From positions 53,088 to 117,087 of the forward strand of contig NZ_JAPVLU010000032.1 of NCBI RefSeq assembly GCF_027158205.1: 64,000 nt of DNA, written 5' to 3'. This DNA is from Streptomyces sp. H39-S7 (GTDB taxonomy: Bacteria > Actinomycetota > Actinomycetes > Streptomycetales > Streptomycetaceae). The position numbers and the translations under genes were made by a program. This document shows positions 1-8,437 of the stretch, piece after piece. How positions within the stretch are numbered: position 1 is the first letter of the stretch; the number at the start of each line of letters is the position of its first letter. A model generated the notes under the pieces. The model ran no database searches and had not been told where the DNA came from. It worked only from the letters and a program-made list of their open reading frames with translations.

Positions 1-75
1 GTGTACGCGCTGTTCCTGGTCGCGTTCCTGGTGAAGTGGTTCCGCGAGCTGAAGGCCGTGGGCGCTCCCGCTTGA
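1..75 (+). CDS. C-terminal tail of a membrane protein (5' truncated)
   Basis: An open frame enters from the left edge and ends at a TGA, giving 24 residues. They form a hydrophobic stretch (YALFLVAFLVKWF) followed by a short polar tail, which looks like the last transmembrane helix of a membrane protein with a cytoplasmic end. The family cannot be named from so little sequence. The gene converges on the cytidylyltransferase gene. Confidence 0.5.
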   Translation: MYALFLVAFLVKWFRELKAVGAPA

Positions 76-84
76 TCCCGGAGG

Positions 85-115
85 CCGTGACCCCCGGGGC
101 CCGTGACCCCCGGGG
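85..115. repeat. Two tandem copies of a 15-bp GC-rich repeat
   Basis: CCGTGACCCCCGGGG occurs at 85-99 and again at 101-115. Each copy contains a CCCCCGGGG inverted core, so the segment could fold as a weak bidirectional terminator between the two convergent genes. No T-tract follows. Confidence 0.5.
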
Positions 116-118
116 GCG

Positions 119-574
119 CTAGCCGCGGAGCTCGGCGCCTTCGGGGGTGGCGGGCTCGGTGAGCACGTCCAGTGCCCGGCGCAGCTGGGTGCTGGACGTG
201 TGCACGGTGTACGGGAAGTACACGACCTCGACGCCGACCGCCGCGAAGTCGCGCTCCAGCCGGGCGCCCTTCTCGGTGCCGCGCCAGTCGTCGCCCTTGA
301 AGATGACGTCGAAGCGCACCTGCTGCCAGGTCTCCACCTTGTCGGGGACGGTCTCGACGAAGGCCGCGTCCACGAAGCGCACGCTCCGGACGATCTCCAG
401 CCGCTCGATCAGCGGGACCATGGGCCTGCGGCCCTTGGCCAGTTCCGCCATCTCGTCGGAGACGACCCCCGCGACGAGGTAGTCGCACTGGCTCCGGGCA
501 TGCCGAAGGATGTTGAGATGTCCCACGTGGAAGAGGTCGTAGACCCCTGGCGCGTAGCCGACACGGTGTGCCAC
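119..574 (-). CDS. Glycerol-3-phosphate cytidylyltransferase-like nucleotidyltransferase
   Basis: A 151-residue nucleotidyltransferase of the TagD/cytidylyltransferase family, which transfers CMP or AMP to a phosphorylated alcohol. The family HxGH motif is HVGH at residues 16-19. A TSSTQLRR segment near residue 127 matches the family's second nucleotide-binding motif. Length fits the family (about 130-150). The start is GTG, seven bases after a GGGGGG run. It is divergent from the glycosyltransferase gene of the exopolysaccharide locus, so it may supply an activated alditol or glycerol phosphate for the polymer. The substrate is inferred only from family and context. Confidence 0.8.
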   Translation of the reverse strand: MAHRVGYAPGVYDLFHVGHLNILRHARSQCDYLVAGVVSDEMAELAKGRRPMVPLIERLEIVRSVRFVDAAFVETVPDKVETWQQVRFDVIFKGDDWRGTEKGARLERDFAAVGVEVVYFPYTVHTSSTQLRRALDVLTEPATPEGAELRG

Positions 575-632
575 GAAACGACCCCCCAGCCGTACTGCCC
601 CGCCCGGTGATGCTCCCGGCGGTAGTGAGTCT

Positions 633-668
633 CCGACGATAGTCGGACGTCGCAGATACTAAGCGACG
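633..668. promoter_or_regulatory. Two short inverted repeats in the divergent EPS promoter region
   Basis: The 191-bp gap between the divergent cytidylyltransferase and glycosyltransferase genes contains CCGAC-GATA-GTCGG (633-646) and CGTCGC-9nt-GCGACG (648-668). The downstream flank is AT-richer than its surroundings, as expected of a promoter. These could be regulator-binding sites, but no known consensus was matched. Confidence 0.3.
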
Positions 669-765
669 ATTTGCGAAAGAAAGACCGGCTGGAATCGTCA
701 ACATGTAGCAGCGATGAACAGTTAGGGTAGACGCTTGGTTACTTCTGGGGGGAAGGGGGCGTGCT

Positions 766-2076
766 GTGTCGGCTCTTGACACCTTTCGCCACAAACGGCT
801 GCTGTTGGTTTCAACCAATTACGCGCCAGAACACACCGGTATCGGGCCGTACGCCACGCAGATCGCCGAACACTGGGCTGCGGGTGGGGCTGAGGTGGCG
901 GTGCTCGCCGGCATGCCGCATTACCCCGCCTGGGAGACCGACCCCGCGTACCGGGGGGTCTGGCGCACCGAGGAGGAGCGCGGCGGGGTGACGGTGCACC
1001 GCAGGCGGCACACCGTGCCGCCTCGGCAGACCGCCGTGCGCCGCGCGCTGTTCGAGGCGTCGGTGCTCGCCCACGGCCTGCTCGCGCCACCGCGCGTCCG
1101 GCCCGACGTGGTCGTCGCGCAGTTGCCCAGCCTGGCCGGCGGCGTCCTCGGGGCGCGGATCGCCCGGCGGTACGGTGTCCCTTATATCCCCATCGTGCAG
1201 GACCTGATGGGTGCCGCCGCCAAGCAGAGCGGCATCAGCGGCGGGGACCGGGCTGCGGCCGCCGCGAGCGCCGTCGAGGCGTACGTGCTCAAGCGCGCGA
1301 CGCTGGTCGGCGTCATCCACGAGAGCTTCACGGACAAGGTCGCCGCGCTCGGCGTACCCCAGGAGCGGATCCGCGTGGTCCCGAACTGGTCGCACGTCGC
1401 GCGCCCCGCACGGCCGCGCTCCGAGATGCGCGCCCGGCTGGGCTGGCGGGAGGGCCAGACCGTCGTCCTGCACTCCGGCAACATGGGGCTCAAGCAGGGC
1501 CTGGAGGTGCTGGTCGAGACGGCCAGGCTGGACCCGGCCGTCCGCGTCGTCCTCATGGGGGACGGAAACCAGCGCGAGCACTTGCGCGCGCTGGCCGGCG
1601 GGATACCCAACCTGGAGTTCATGCAGCCGGTCGACGACACGGACTTCCCCGACGTCCTCGCCGCCGCCGACGTCCTCGCCGTCACCCAGCGGGCGTCCGT
1701 CCTCGACATGAGCATCCCCTCCAAGCTCACCTCGTACTTCGCCACCGGGCGGCCGGTCGTCGCCTCGGTGGCCTGCGAGGGCGGCACGGCCGAGGAGGTG
1801 CTGCGCTCCGGCGCGGGCGTCCTGGTGACGCCCGAGGACCCGCACGCGCTGCTGAAGGCGATCCTGGCACTCGCCGAGGACCCGGAAGCGGCGGACGAGC
1901 TGGGGTCCCACGGACCGCGCTACGCCGACGCGCACCTCAGCCGCACCGCGGGCCTGGCCCGGATCGACGCCCTCGTCGCCGAGGTACTCGACACAGCCCC
2001 GCCGGCCCCGTCGGCACCACCAGTAGCATTCGCCGAACCGGCGCCGGCCGCGGAGCCCGCGCATTCGGACACCTGA
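766..2076 (+). CDS. WcaI/GT4-family glycosyltransferase
   Basis: A 436-residue GT-B glycosyltransferase. The N-terminal Rossmann half begins with an acceptor-side segment (YAPEHTGIGPYA, from about residue 20) like that of colanic-acid transferase WcaI. The C-terminal half carries the GT4 donor-site pattern (SKLTSYFATGRPVVA, then a GGTAEEV region). It probably adds a sugar from an NDP-sugar to a lipid-linked repeat unit on the cytoplasmic face. The last 30 residues are Ala/Pro-rich and probably disordered. The GTG start follows runs of six and five G. It heads a run of + strand genes (Wzz-like, flippase). Confidence 0.87.
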   Translation: MSALDTFRHKRLLLVSTNYAPEHTGIGPYATQIAEHWAAGGAEVAVLAGMPHYPAWETDPAYRGVWRTEEERGGVTVHRRRHTVPPRQTAVRRALFEASVLAHGLLAPPRVRPDVVVAQLPSLAGGVLGARIARRYGVPYIPIVQDLMGAAAKQSGISGGDRAAAAASAVEAYVLKRATLVGVIHESFTDKVAALGVPQERIRVVPNWSHVARPARPRSEMRARLGWREGQTVVLHSGNMGLKQGLEVLVETARLDPAVRVVLMGDGNQREHLRALAGGIPNLEFMQPVDDTDFPDVLAAADVLAVTQRASVLDMSIPSKLTSYFATGRPVVASVACEGGTAEEVLRSGAGVLVTPEDPHALLKAILALAEDPEAADELGSHGPRYADAHLSRTAGLARIDALVAEVLDTAPPAPSAPPVAFAEPAPAAEPAHSDT

Positions 2077-2142
2077 TCTGATGACGAACGCGCATAATGA
2101 GCGAGCGCATGGGGAGCGCGCGCCTGAGGGGGTTTCACGCAC

Positions 2143-3816
2143 GTGATCGAGCAGCATGACGAACCGGACCTGTTGCGTGACCAGTTCCGCCAGCTGATCC
2201 GCTACCGGGCACTGATCGTGGCCGGTGTGCTGATCGGGCTGCTCGGCGGCGCCGCACTGGCGCTGTCGGGAGCGGACAAGTACGTCGCGACGAGTGAGAT
2301 AACCGTCCGGGCCGCGTCCGTGAACCCGTTCGCCACCGGGGCCACCCCTGACAAGGTCCTGAACATGGGCTCGGAGCGCCAGACCGCCGCCAGCGGCGTC
2401 GTCGCGGAGCGCGCGGCCAAGGCGCTGGGACAGCCGGAGGCGGCCACCGAACTCCTCGCCAACCTGCAGGTGACCAACCCCCCGCAGACCACGGCACTGG
2501 ACTTCGCCTACACCGGCCGCAGCCCGCGGGAAGCGGCGGCGCGGGCCAACGCCCTGACCCAGGCGTACCTGGACAACCGGCAGGCGCAGACCGTGTCCAG
2601 CATCGACAACATGGTCAACGGATACAAGACCCAGCTGGACCCGCTGGTGAAGCAGTCCGAGGCGCTGCGCAAGCAGATCGACAAGCAGAAGGACCCGTCG
2701 AGCGTCGCGACCAACACCAACGCGCAGACCAACCTGCTGAGCCGGATCTCCGAGCTCAACGGCAAGATCAGCGAGCTGAAGGCCCTCGACACGACCTCCG
2801 GCAACGTGATCCGCACGGCCGTCCCGCCGACCTCGCCCGCCGGGCTCGGCCTGCCGCTGGCCCTCGGCCTCGGCCTGGCCGTCGGGATCGCCATCGGCCT
2901 GCTCGCCGCCTGGGTGCGGCTGGTCTTCGACCCGGCGGCGCGCTCCGACAGCGACGTGGCGCGCGCCCTGCGCGCCCCCGTCCTGGGGACGCTGCCGCGG
3001 GTCCGCGACGGCCGCGAGCCGGCTCCGCTGCTCGCCCTGGGCAACACCGAGAGCCGGACCGCCGAGGCGTACCGCTCGGTGGCCTTCCGGCTCGCCTACG
3101 ACCAGCGGTTCGCCGACCGCAGGCGGCTGCTGGTGGTCGCGCCGCGCGGCTCCAGCGAGACCGCCACCGCCGTCTCGGTCAACCTGGCCGCCTCCTTCGC
3201 CGAGACCGGCATGGAGGTCCTGCTCATCGAGGCGGACCTGCGCACCCCGACGCTGGCCGAGCGGCTGCGCTCCGGCGACGGCACCCGTCCCGCCTGGGCC
3301 CGTACGCCCGCGGTGGGCGACGGCGGCTGGCCGGCCGGACACCAGATCACCGTCGACGCCGGGGAGTCGGGCTCCTTCGACCTGGTCCCGGGCCGCCGGG
3401 TCCGCAACGTCGCCCGCGCCCTGACCTCGGTACCGGCGACGCGGCTCATCTCCGAGGCCGACGCCCCGAAGTCCGCGGTCATCGTCCACGCGCCCGCGGT
3501 GCTGGCCTACGCCGACGCCCTGGCGCTCGTCGACCGGGTGGACGGCGTCCTGGTGGTCTGCGACCCCCGCGAGGTGCACCGGGCCGACCTGGAACGGGTC
3601 CGCGAACTCATCAGCGGCGCCGGCGGCACCGTGCTCGGCGCGGTACTGCACTCGTCGGGCAGTACCGGGTTCACCCTGCCGTGGCGCCGCTCCGCGGAGC
3701 CCGCGGCCGTCCGCCCCGAGCCCGCCGAGGACGCCGACGGAACGCAGCCGTCCGCCACGGCGGCCGACCTGCTGGAGGCCGTCCTTCCCGAGCCCGAACG
3801 GTCGCCCGTCTCATGA
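2143..3816 (+). CDS. Wzz-like chain-length protein fused to a degenerate BY-kinase-like domain
   Basis: A 557-residue polysaccharide co-polymerase. Transmembrane helix 1 is at about 22-43, then an extracytoplasmic region with a polar helical stretch (about 150-225), helix 2 at about 233-258, and a cytoplasmic kinase-like domain. In that domain the position of Walker A reads APRGSSETATA (about 331) and lacks the GK[ST] of active bacterial tyrosine kinases. The Walker A' segment (VLLIEADLRTP) is kept. No C-terminal tyrosine cluster is present. The protein probably sets chain length or assembles the export complex without ATP-driven autophosphorylation. The GTG start follows a GGGGG run. Confidence 0.82.
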   Translation: MIEQHDEPDLLRDQFRQLIRYRALIVAGVLIGLLGGAALALSGADKYVATSEITVRAASVNPFATGATPDKVLNMGSERQTAASGVVAERAAKALGQPEAATELLANLQVTNPPQTTALDFAYTGRSPREAAARANALTQAYLDNRQAQTVSSIDNMVNGYKTQLDPLVKQSEALRKQIDKQKDPSSVATNTNAQTNLLSRISELNGKISELKALDTTSGNVIRTAVPPTSPAGLGLPLALGLGLAVGIAIGLLAAWVRLVFDPAARSDSDVARALRAPVLGTLPRVRDGREPAPLLALGNTESRTAEAYRSVAFRLAYDQRFADRRRLLVVAPRGSSETATAVSVNLAASFAETGMEVLLIEADLRTPTLAERLRSGDGTRPAWARTPAVGDGGWPAGHQITVDAGESGSFDLVPGRRVRNVARALTSVPATRLISEADAPKSAVIVHAPAVLAYADALALVDRVDGVLVVCDPREVHRADLERVRELISGAGGTVLGAVLHSSGSTGFTLPWRRSAEPAAVRPEPAEDADGTQPSATAADLLEAVLPEPERSPVS

Positions 3817-3849
3817 GCACCGCCCCAGCGGCACCGGGGGCGTGAGCAG

Positions 3850-5151
3850 GTGCGAGTCCCGGGGGCGAAAGCCGCCATAGCCTGCTCCGTCGCCGATCAG
3901 GGCGTCTCGGCGCTCACCAACATCCTCGTGCTGGTGGTCGCCGCGCGGCTCTCCAGCGCCGCCGGATTCGCCGTCTTCTCCATGGTCTACATGGTCTTCA
4001 CCATCCTGCTCGGCATCGGCGTCAGCTACGTCGGGCAGGCCCTGGTGCTGGTGCGCGGCGACGACCGGGTGATCCGGACCGCCTGCCGGTCCGCGGCGGT
4101 CTTCACCGTCGTCGCGTCCACCGTCATCGGGTTCACCGCCGCGGCCGTACTGGCCTTCGTGCCCGGCGAGACCGCCGCCGCGCTCGCCGTGCTCGGGCTG
4201 ATCCTGCCCATCGCCCTCACTCAGGACGGCATCCGGTACTGCTTCTCGGCGCTGCGGCTGCCGCACTACGCACTCACCGCCGACCTGGTCCGGCTCGCCG
4301 TCGCGCTGCCGGCGCTGGCCGTGCAGCCGCACGGCGCGGGCCCCGCCCGGCTGGTGGCCGTCTGGGGCCTGTCGGCGCTGCCCGCGCTGCTCGTCGCCAT
4401 CGCCCTGCTCGCCCCGCTGCTGCGCGGCCTCCCGGCGGACGTGCGGAAGTACGTGCGCCGCGGCCACCTCGGGCAGCGCTTCGTCGTCGAGTTCGGTGTC
4501 GGCAACGGATCCAGCCAGCTGGCGATCCTCGGCCTCGGGCTGTTCGCGACCCCGCTGGCGGTCGGCGCGCTGCGCGGCGCCACCACCCTCTTCGGACCGC
4601 TGAACGTGCTGTTCAACGCGTCCTCGGCCTTCGGGCCGCCGCTGCTGAACAGGAAGCAGAGCGTACGCGGCCAGGTCCGCGCCACCGCGGTGCTCGCCGC
4701 CGTACTGGCCACCGTCGCCGCGAGCTGGGCCACCGTGCTCTATCTGCTGCCCGACCGGATCGGCAGGCAACTCCTCGGGGACACCTGGCCGAACGCCGCC
4801 CATCTGCTGCCGGCCAGCGGCAGCCAGTACACCGCGATGGCGGTCGGCACCTGCGGGCTGCTGACCCTGCGGGTGCTGCGCCCGCGCACCACGCTCCCGA
4901 TCCAGGTGGTCTTCTCCCTGGCGGCGGTGGTGTTCATGCTCACCGGCTACGCGCTGGGCGGTGTCCTGGGCGCGGCCTGGGGCCTGGGCCTCGGCTCCGT
5001 CGCGAAGGCGGTCGCCACCTGGCTGCGGATCGGCTCCGTCAGCGCATCGGCGGCGTCAGCGCAGCAGCTTGCGGGGGTCGCTGCGGAAGGACACGACCAT
5101 GGCCAGGCACAGCACGGCGATCCCGATCCGGCCGGAGGCCTGGAGAAGTGA
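3850..5151 (+). CDS. Wzx-like polysaccharide flippase (MATE/MOP superfamily)
   Basis: A 433-residue polytopic membrane protein with about 12 hydrophobic helices and a family-like N-terminus (charged start, then helix 1 ending near the LTNILVLVVAARL segment). It probably flips the undecaprenyl-linked repeat unit across the membrane. The GTG start lies 33 bp after the Wzz-like gene and follows a GGGGG run. The last 32 codons, a hydrophilic tail, overlap the 3' end of the convergent polymerase gene by 96 bp. The MATE-type assignment rests on hydropathy and context. Confidence 0.78.
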   Translation: MRVPGAKAAIACSVADQGVSALTNILVLVVAARLSSAAGFAVFSMVYMVFTILLGIGVSYVGQALVLVRGDDRVIRTACRSAAVFTVVASTVIGFTAAAVLAFVPGETAAALAVLGLILPIALTQDGIRYCFSALRLPHYALTADLVRLAVALPALAVQPHGAGPARLVAVWGLSALPALLVAIALLAPLLRGLPADVRKYVRRGHLGQRFVVEFGVGNGSSQLAILGLGLFATPLAVGALRGATTLFGPLNVLFNASSAFGPPLLNRKQSVRGQVRATAVLAAVLATVAASWATVLYLLPDRIGRQLLGDTWPNAAHLLPASGSQYTAMAVGTCGLLTLRVLRPRTTLPIQVVFSLAAVVFMLTGYALGGVLGAAWGLGLGSVAKAVATWLRIGSVSASAASAQQLAGVAAEGHDHGQAQHGDPDPAGGLEK

Positions 5152-6540
5152 ACCGCGCAGCAGGATGAAGGAGTAGCCGGCGATCAGCGGCACGATGATG
5201 GCCGTCATGTCGCCCGGCCGCCCGCCGTCCGCGGTGCGCAGCGCGTACCGCCGGTCGCCGCGCGCGGCCAGGTAGCCGACTCCCAGGAAGCCGACGGTCA
5301 TGCCGAGCGGTCCGAAATCCAGCCACAGCTCCGACCACAGCGGTGAGGAGAGGTTGGTGTTCTTGTTGCCCATCCACTGGCCGAGCATGATGCCGGTGTC
5401 CAGCGCCTTGTCGGGCCAGGCGGAGCGGGGCACGTAGAAGAAGACCGCGCCGGCGAGCTGGTGCCCGTAGGTGTGGCCCGCGCCGGATTCGACCTCAGTG
5501 ATCGCGTTGGCGAACATCACCGTCTGGTCGTAGTCCTTGCGCGCCAGCGGTTCGAGGACCGAGTTGGTCTCCATGGGCTTGTAGTCGGCCGCGTCGTAGC
5601 GGAACCGGTCCATGAAGGGGAAGACGAGCAGGGCCGCGACGACGCCCAGCGCCAGCGCCGAGCGGTACATCACCGGGCTGCGCGGGAACGCCGTGAACAG
5701 GATCGAGAACAGCACGGTCAGGAACCAGAACCGGGCGTTGGAGATCGGGTTGTTGACGACGATGTTCAGCCCGGCGGTGGCGATCCACAGCAGGATCGGC
5801 AGTGGCCGGCGGCGCGCGATGCGCGAGGTCACCAGCCAGCGGGTGAGGAAGAGCAGGGCCAGCAGCGCGGGCACCGTCCCGAAGCCGCGCAGCGTGGCGG
5901 AGCCGGCGTGCGAACCGGCGGTGGCCACCCCGGTCTCCGCGAGGGTGTCGCTGATCTCCTGGCGGCTGCTGAAGAGCACCGCGGGCCCGCCGAGCTTCAT
6001 GACGTAGTAGCCGCTGGCCACGAACGCCAGCGCCACCAGCAGATACAGCCGGCGCGGGCTCACCGAGGCCGCCGGGCGCTCCTTGCGCCCGGTGCGCACC
6101 GGGCGGTGCCGGGCCAGCAGGACGCCGACGTCGAACGCCACACAGCCCACGAGGGTCAGTGCCAGGGCCGCCGACAGGTCGCTGCGCGGCCCGACCAGCG
6201 GGGTCGGGACGCGGCCCAGGACGAGCTGGGCGAGCGAGGCGACGCCCATCGCCGAGTAGACGAAGAGCCAGAACGAGCCCTGGATGAGCCGGCGGCGGCG
6301 GGTGGTGAGGATCATCGACGACAGCCGGGCCCCGGCGTAGCAGGTCAGCGCGATCTGCAGCCAGTACGCCTCGTCGTGGACGCCGGCGCCCGGCTGGAGG
6401 GCGACGGTGGCCGGCAGGAAGACGACCAGGCCGAGTACCAGCGGCACGGCCAGCGCGCGGGACAGCACGGCGCGCGGGGACACCGCGGGCACCTCGGGCC
6501 GCCCCGTGCGCGCTTCGGCCATCCGTACGTCAACCGCCAT
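5056..6540 (-). CDS. Wzy-like O-antigen/exopolysaccharide polymerase
   Basis: A 494-residue integral membrane protein with about 11-12 hydrophobic segments and a long extracytoplasmic loop rich in charged and aromatic residues (around 310-400, including RFRYDAADYKPMETNS). This is the usual layout of Wzy-type polymerases, which join flipped repeat units. Sequence conservation in this family is low, so the call leans on topology and on the neighbouring flippase, chain-length protein and glycosyltransferases. The ATG start follows a CCCCC run (GGGGG on the coding strand). A second in-frame Met lies at residue 7. Confidence 0.7.
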   Translation of the reverse strand: MAVDVRMAEARTGRPEVPAVSPRAVLSRALAVPLVLGLVVFLPATVALQPGAGVHDEAYWLQIALTCYAGARLSSMILTTRRRRLIQGSFWLFVYSAMGVASLAQLVLGRVPTPLVGPRSDLSAALALTLVGCVAFDVGVLLARHRPVRTGRKERPAASVSPRRLYLLVALAFVASGYYVMKLGGPAVLFSSRQEISDTLAETGVATAGSHAGSATLRGFGTVPALLALLFLTRWLVTSRIARRRPLPILLWIATAGLNIVVNNPISNARFWFLTVLFSILFTAFPRSPVMYRSALALGVVAALLVFPFMDRFRYDAADYKPMETNSVLEPLARKDYDQTVMFANAITEVESGAGHTYGHQLAGAVFFYVPRSAWPDKALDTGIMLGQWMGNKNTNLSSPLWSELWLDFGPLGMTVGFLGVGYLAARGDRRYALRTADGGRPGDMTAIIVPLIAGYSFILLRGSLLQASGRIGIAVLCLAMVVSFRSDPRKLLR

Positions 6541-6570
6541 GGCTGCTGTCCCCCATTCCCCGCGACCCCG

Positions 6571-7731
6571 TCAGCGTCGCACGTCCGCGTACACCTTTTG
6601 CAGGCGGTCCACGATCGCGTCGATGGTGAAGGAGTCATGAATCAGCCGCCGGGCCGCGACGGAGGCCGCCGCGTGCACCGCCGGGTCGAGCAGTTCCAGG
6701 ATCGCACCGGCGATCCGGGCGCCGTTCTCGGGGCCGGTCTCCTCGCGGCTGTCGACGAGCCGGCCTGCGTCCGCCGCCTCGATGTCGGGGGCCAGCCCGC
6801 AGGTCCTGGTGACGACCACGGGGGTGCCCACGGACATCGCCTCGGCCGCGGACAGCGAGAAGGACTCCTGGATGGACGGGATGACGTAGACGTCCGCCCG
6901 CCGCAGGTGCTCGTACACCGCGGTCCTGTCGAGGGCGCCGGCGTACTCCACCGACCCCTCGACCCCCAGCGCGCGGGCGCGGGCCAGGGTCGCGTCGAGG
7001 CCGCCGGTGTCGGGTCCCGCGAGCACGAAGCGCGCCTCCGGGAACTTCGCGAGCACACCGGGGACGGCCTCGATGAAGTCCTCGGGCCGCTTGGCGGGGT
7101 GCACCCGCGCCAGGTACAGCACCGTGGGCGGCCCACCGTGCGAGGAGGCCCGCAGTTCCGGCAGGTACTCGGCCTGCGGCTCGACGCCGTTGGGGAGCCG
7201 TACGGTGTTGGTCAGTTCGACCGGTTCCACCACGGCGTTGACGTTGCGGCGCTCGGTCTCGGTGAGGCACAGCACCGCCTGGGCCCGCCGCAGCACCCGC
7301 CGTACGCCGAACGCGTCGGAGATCTTGGCGGGGAGCCGTTCGGTGGGGTCGATCATCCCGTGCGTCTGCAGGACCAGCGGCCGGCCGCACTGCAGCGCGG
7401 CGAGCGCGATCGGCAGGGTGACGAGGTCCCGCATGAGGTGGACGTGCACGACGTCCGCCGACTTCACCAGCCTGCGGGCCCCCGCGAGCAGCGACGGGGA
7501 GGTGATCCCCGCGACGCCGAACCGCCGGATCAGGTGCCGGGCCTGGAACAGATGGGCCGGCACCCCTTCGACCTCGTCCGGCAGGGGCCCCTCGAACTCG
7601 TCGCCGAGGGTGACGAGCCGGGCGTCCATCCCGCGCTCGCGCAGCCCGCGCGAGAGGCTGAGCGCCACCCGCGTCGGGCCGCCGAAGGCGTGGCTGGGGG
7701 TGTGGAGGGTGACGACGTGCAGGACGCGCAT
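6571..7731 (-). CDS. GT4-family glycosyltransferase
   Basis: A 386-residue GT-B glycosyltransferase. The N-terminal domain begins with a typical strand-loop (MRVLHVVTLHTPSHAFGG). The C-terminal domain has the GT4 donor-site series: VLYLARVHPAKRPEDFI (about 200), AGPDTGG, and SIQESFSLSAAEAMSVGTPVVVT with its conserved glutamates near 290-298. It probably transfers a sugar during repeat-unit assembly; donor and acceptor are unknown. It sits 30 bp upstream of the polymerase gene and 7 bp downstream of the lipoprotein gene, so it shares their transcript. Confidence 0.87.
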   Translation of the reverse strand: MRVLHVVTLHTPSHAFGGPTRVALSLSRGLRERGMDARLVTLGDEFEGPLPDEVEGVPAHLFQARHLIRRFGVAGITSPSLLAGARRLVKSADVVHVHLMRDLVTLPIALAALQCGRPLVLQTHGMIDPTERLPAKISDAFGVRRVLRRAQAVLCLTETERRNVNAVVEPVELTNTVRLPNGVEPQAEYLPELRASSHGGPPTVLYLARVHPAKRPEDFIEAVPGVLAKFPEARFVLAGPDTGGLDATLARARALGVEGSVEYAGALDRTAVYEHLRRADVYVIPSIQESFSLSAAEAMSVGTPVVVTRTCGLAPDIEAADAGRLVDSREETGPENGARIAGAILELLDPAVHAAASVAARRLIHDSFTIDAIVDRLQKVYADVRR

Positions 7732-7738
7732 GCGCCGC

Positions 7739-8437
7739 TCACTTCCCCTTCGAGAAGAGCCACACGGAGCAGCCCGTGCTGGAGAACTTGCGCGCGCCCG
7801 CCGGGACGGTGACCTGGGTCTTGCTGCCGGTGACGTCCTTGCCGCCCGCGCCGGTCAGCGTCCAGGAGCAGGTCTTGGTCGGGGTCGGCGCGTGATAGGT
7901 CCCGGCGGTGATGACGCTGCCGGCCTTCGGCTTGCTCCCGACGGTGAAGGTGCCGTCGACGAAGCCGTGCTCCGCCGCCGCGAGGACCGGCTTCTGATCG
8001 GGGCAGAGCGCGGGGACGGCATCGTGCGCGCCCGTGATCTGGCCGAGCAGGATGCCGCTCGCCGCCGCGTCGGGGTCCCGCTTGGCGATGAACTTGATCT
8101 TGTCGCAGGACTCCTGGCCGACTTCGAGCACGGCCGCGGGATCCGATCCCTTGGGCACCCGGCCGGTCAGGTACTGCTTCTGCTGCTTGGTGAACGAACC
8201 CGTCTTCGGCTTCAGCTCCGCCGCCGGGACGGTCGGCCCCGGAGTCGTCGGGGCGGCCGTGGCGGTGGGGTTCTGGTCGAGGCCCCCGGAGGCGGGGGCC
8301 GAGGCGGTCGGACCGGTCCCCGCGGGCGGGGCGGCCTTGGTGTCGTCATGGCCGCTGCTGGAGCAGCCGGTCAGGAGCACCACCGCCACCGCCGTCGTGA
8401 TGACGGCGGCGGCGGTGGCCCGGAGCGGGTGGATCAT
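7739..8437 (-). CDS. Lipoprotein of the EPS locus
   Basis: A 232-residue predicted lipoprotein. A short signal peptide ends in a lipobox (LLTGC, cysteine near residue 26), followed by a Ser/Pro/Thr/Ala-rich linker to about 75. A globular region carries two conserved-looking cysteine pairs (EVGQESCDKIKF, PALCPDQ, TKTCSW, STGCSVWLF). The start was chosen at the ATG that overlaps the stop of the upstream LamG-domain gene (ATGA), which implies translational coupling. No family is recognised. Its position suggests it works with the secreted propeller/LamG protein at the cell surface. Confidence 0.75.
   Translation of the reverse strand: MIHPLRATAAAVITTAVAVVLLTGCSSSGHDDTKAAPPAGTGPTASAPASGGLDQNPTATAAPTTPGPTVPAAELKPKTGSFTKQQKQYLTGRVPKGSDPAAVLEVGQESCDKIKFIAKRDPDAAASGILLGQITGAHDAVPALCPDQKPVLAAAEHGFVDGTFTVGSKPKAGSVITAGTYHAPTPTKTCSWTLTGAGGKDVTGSKTQVTVPAGARKFSSTGCSVWLFSKGK

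Noticed and set aside
811..3651. A 946-codon minus-strand frame opposite the glycosyltransferase and Wzz-like genes
   Set aside because: Low-complexity Gly/Arg/Val composition and full overlap with well-supported + strand genes.
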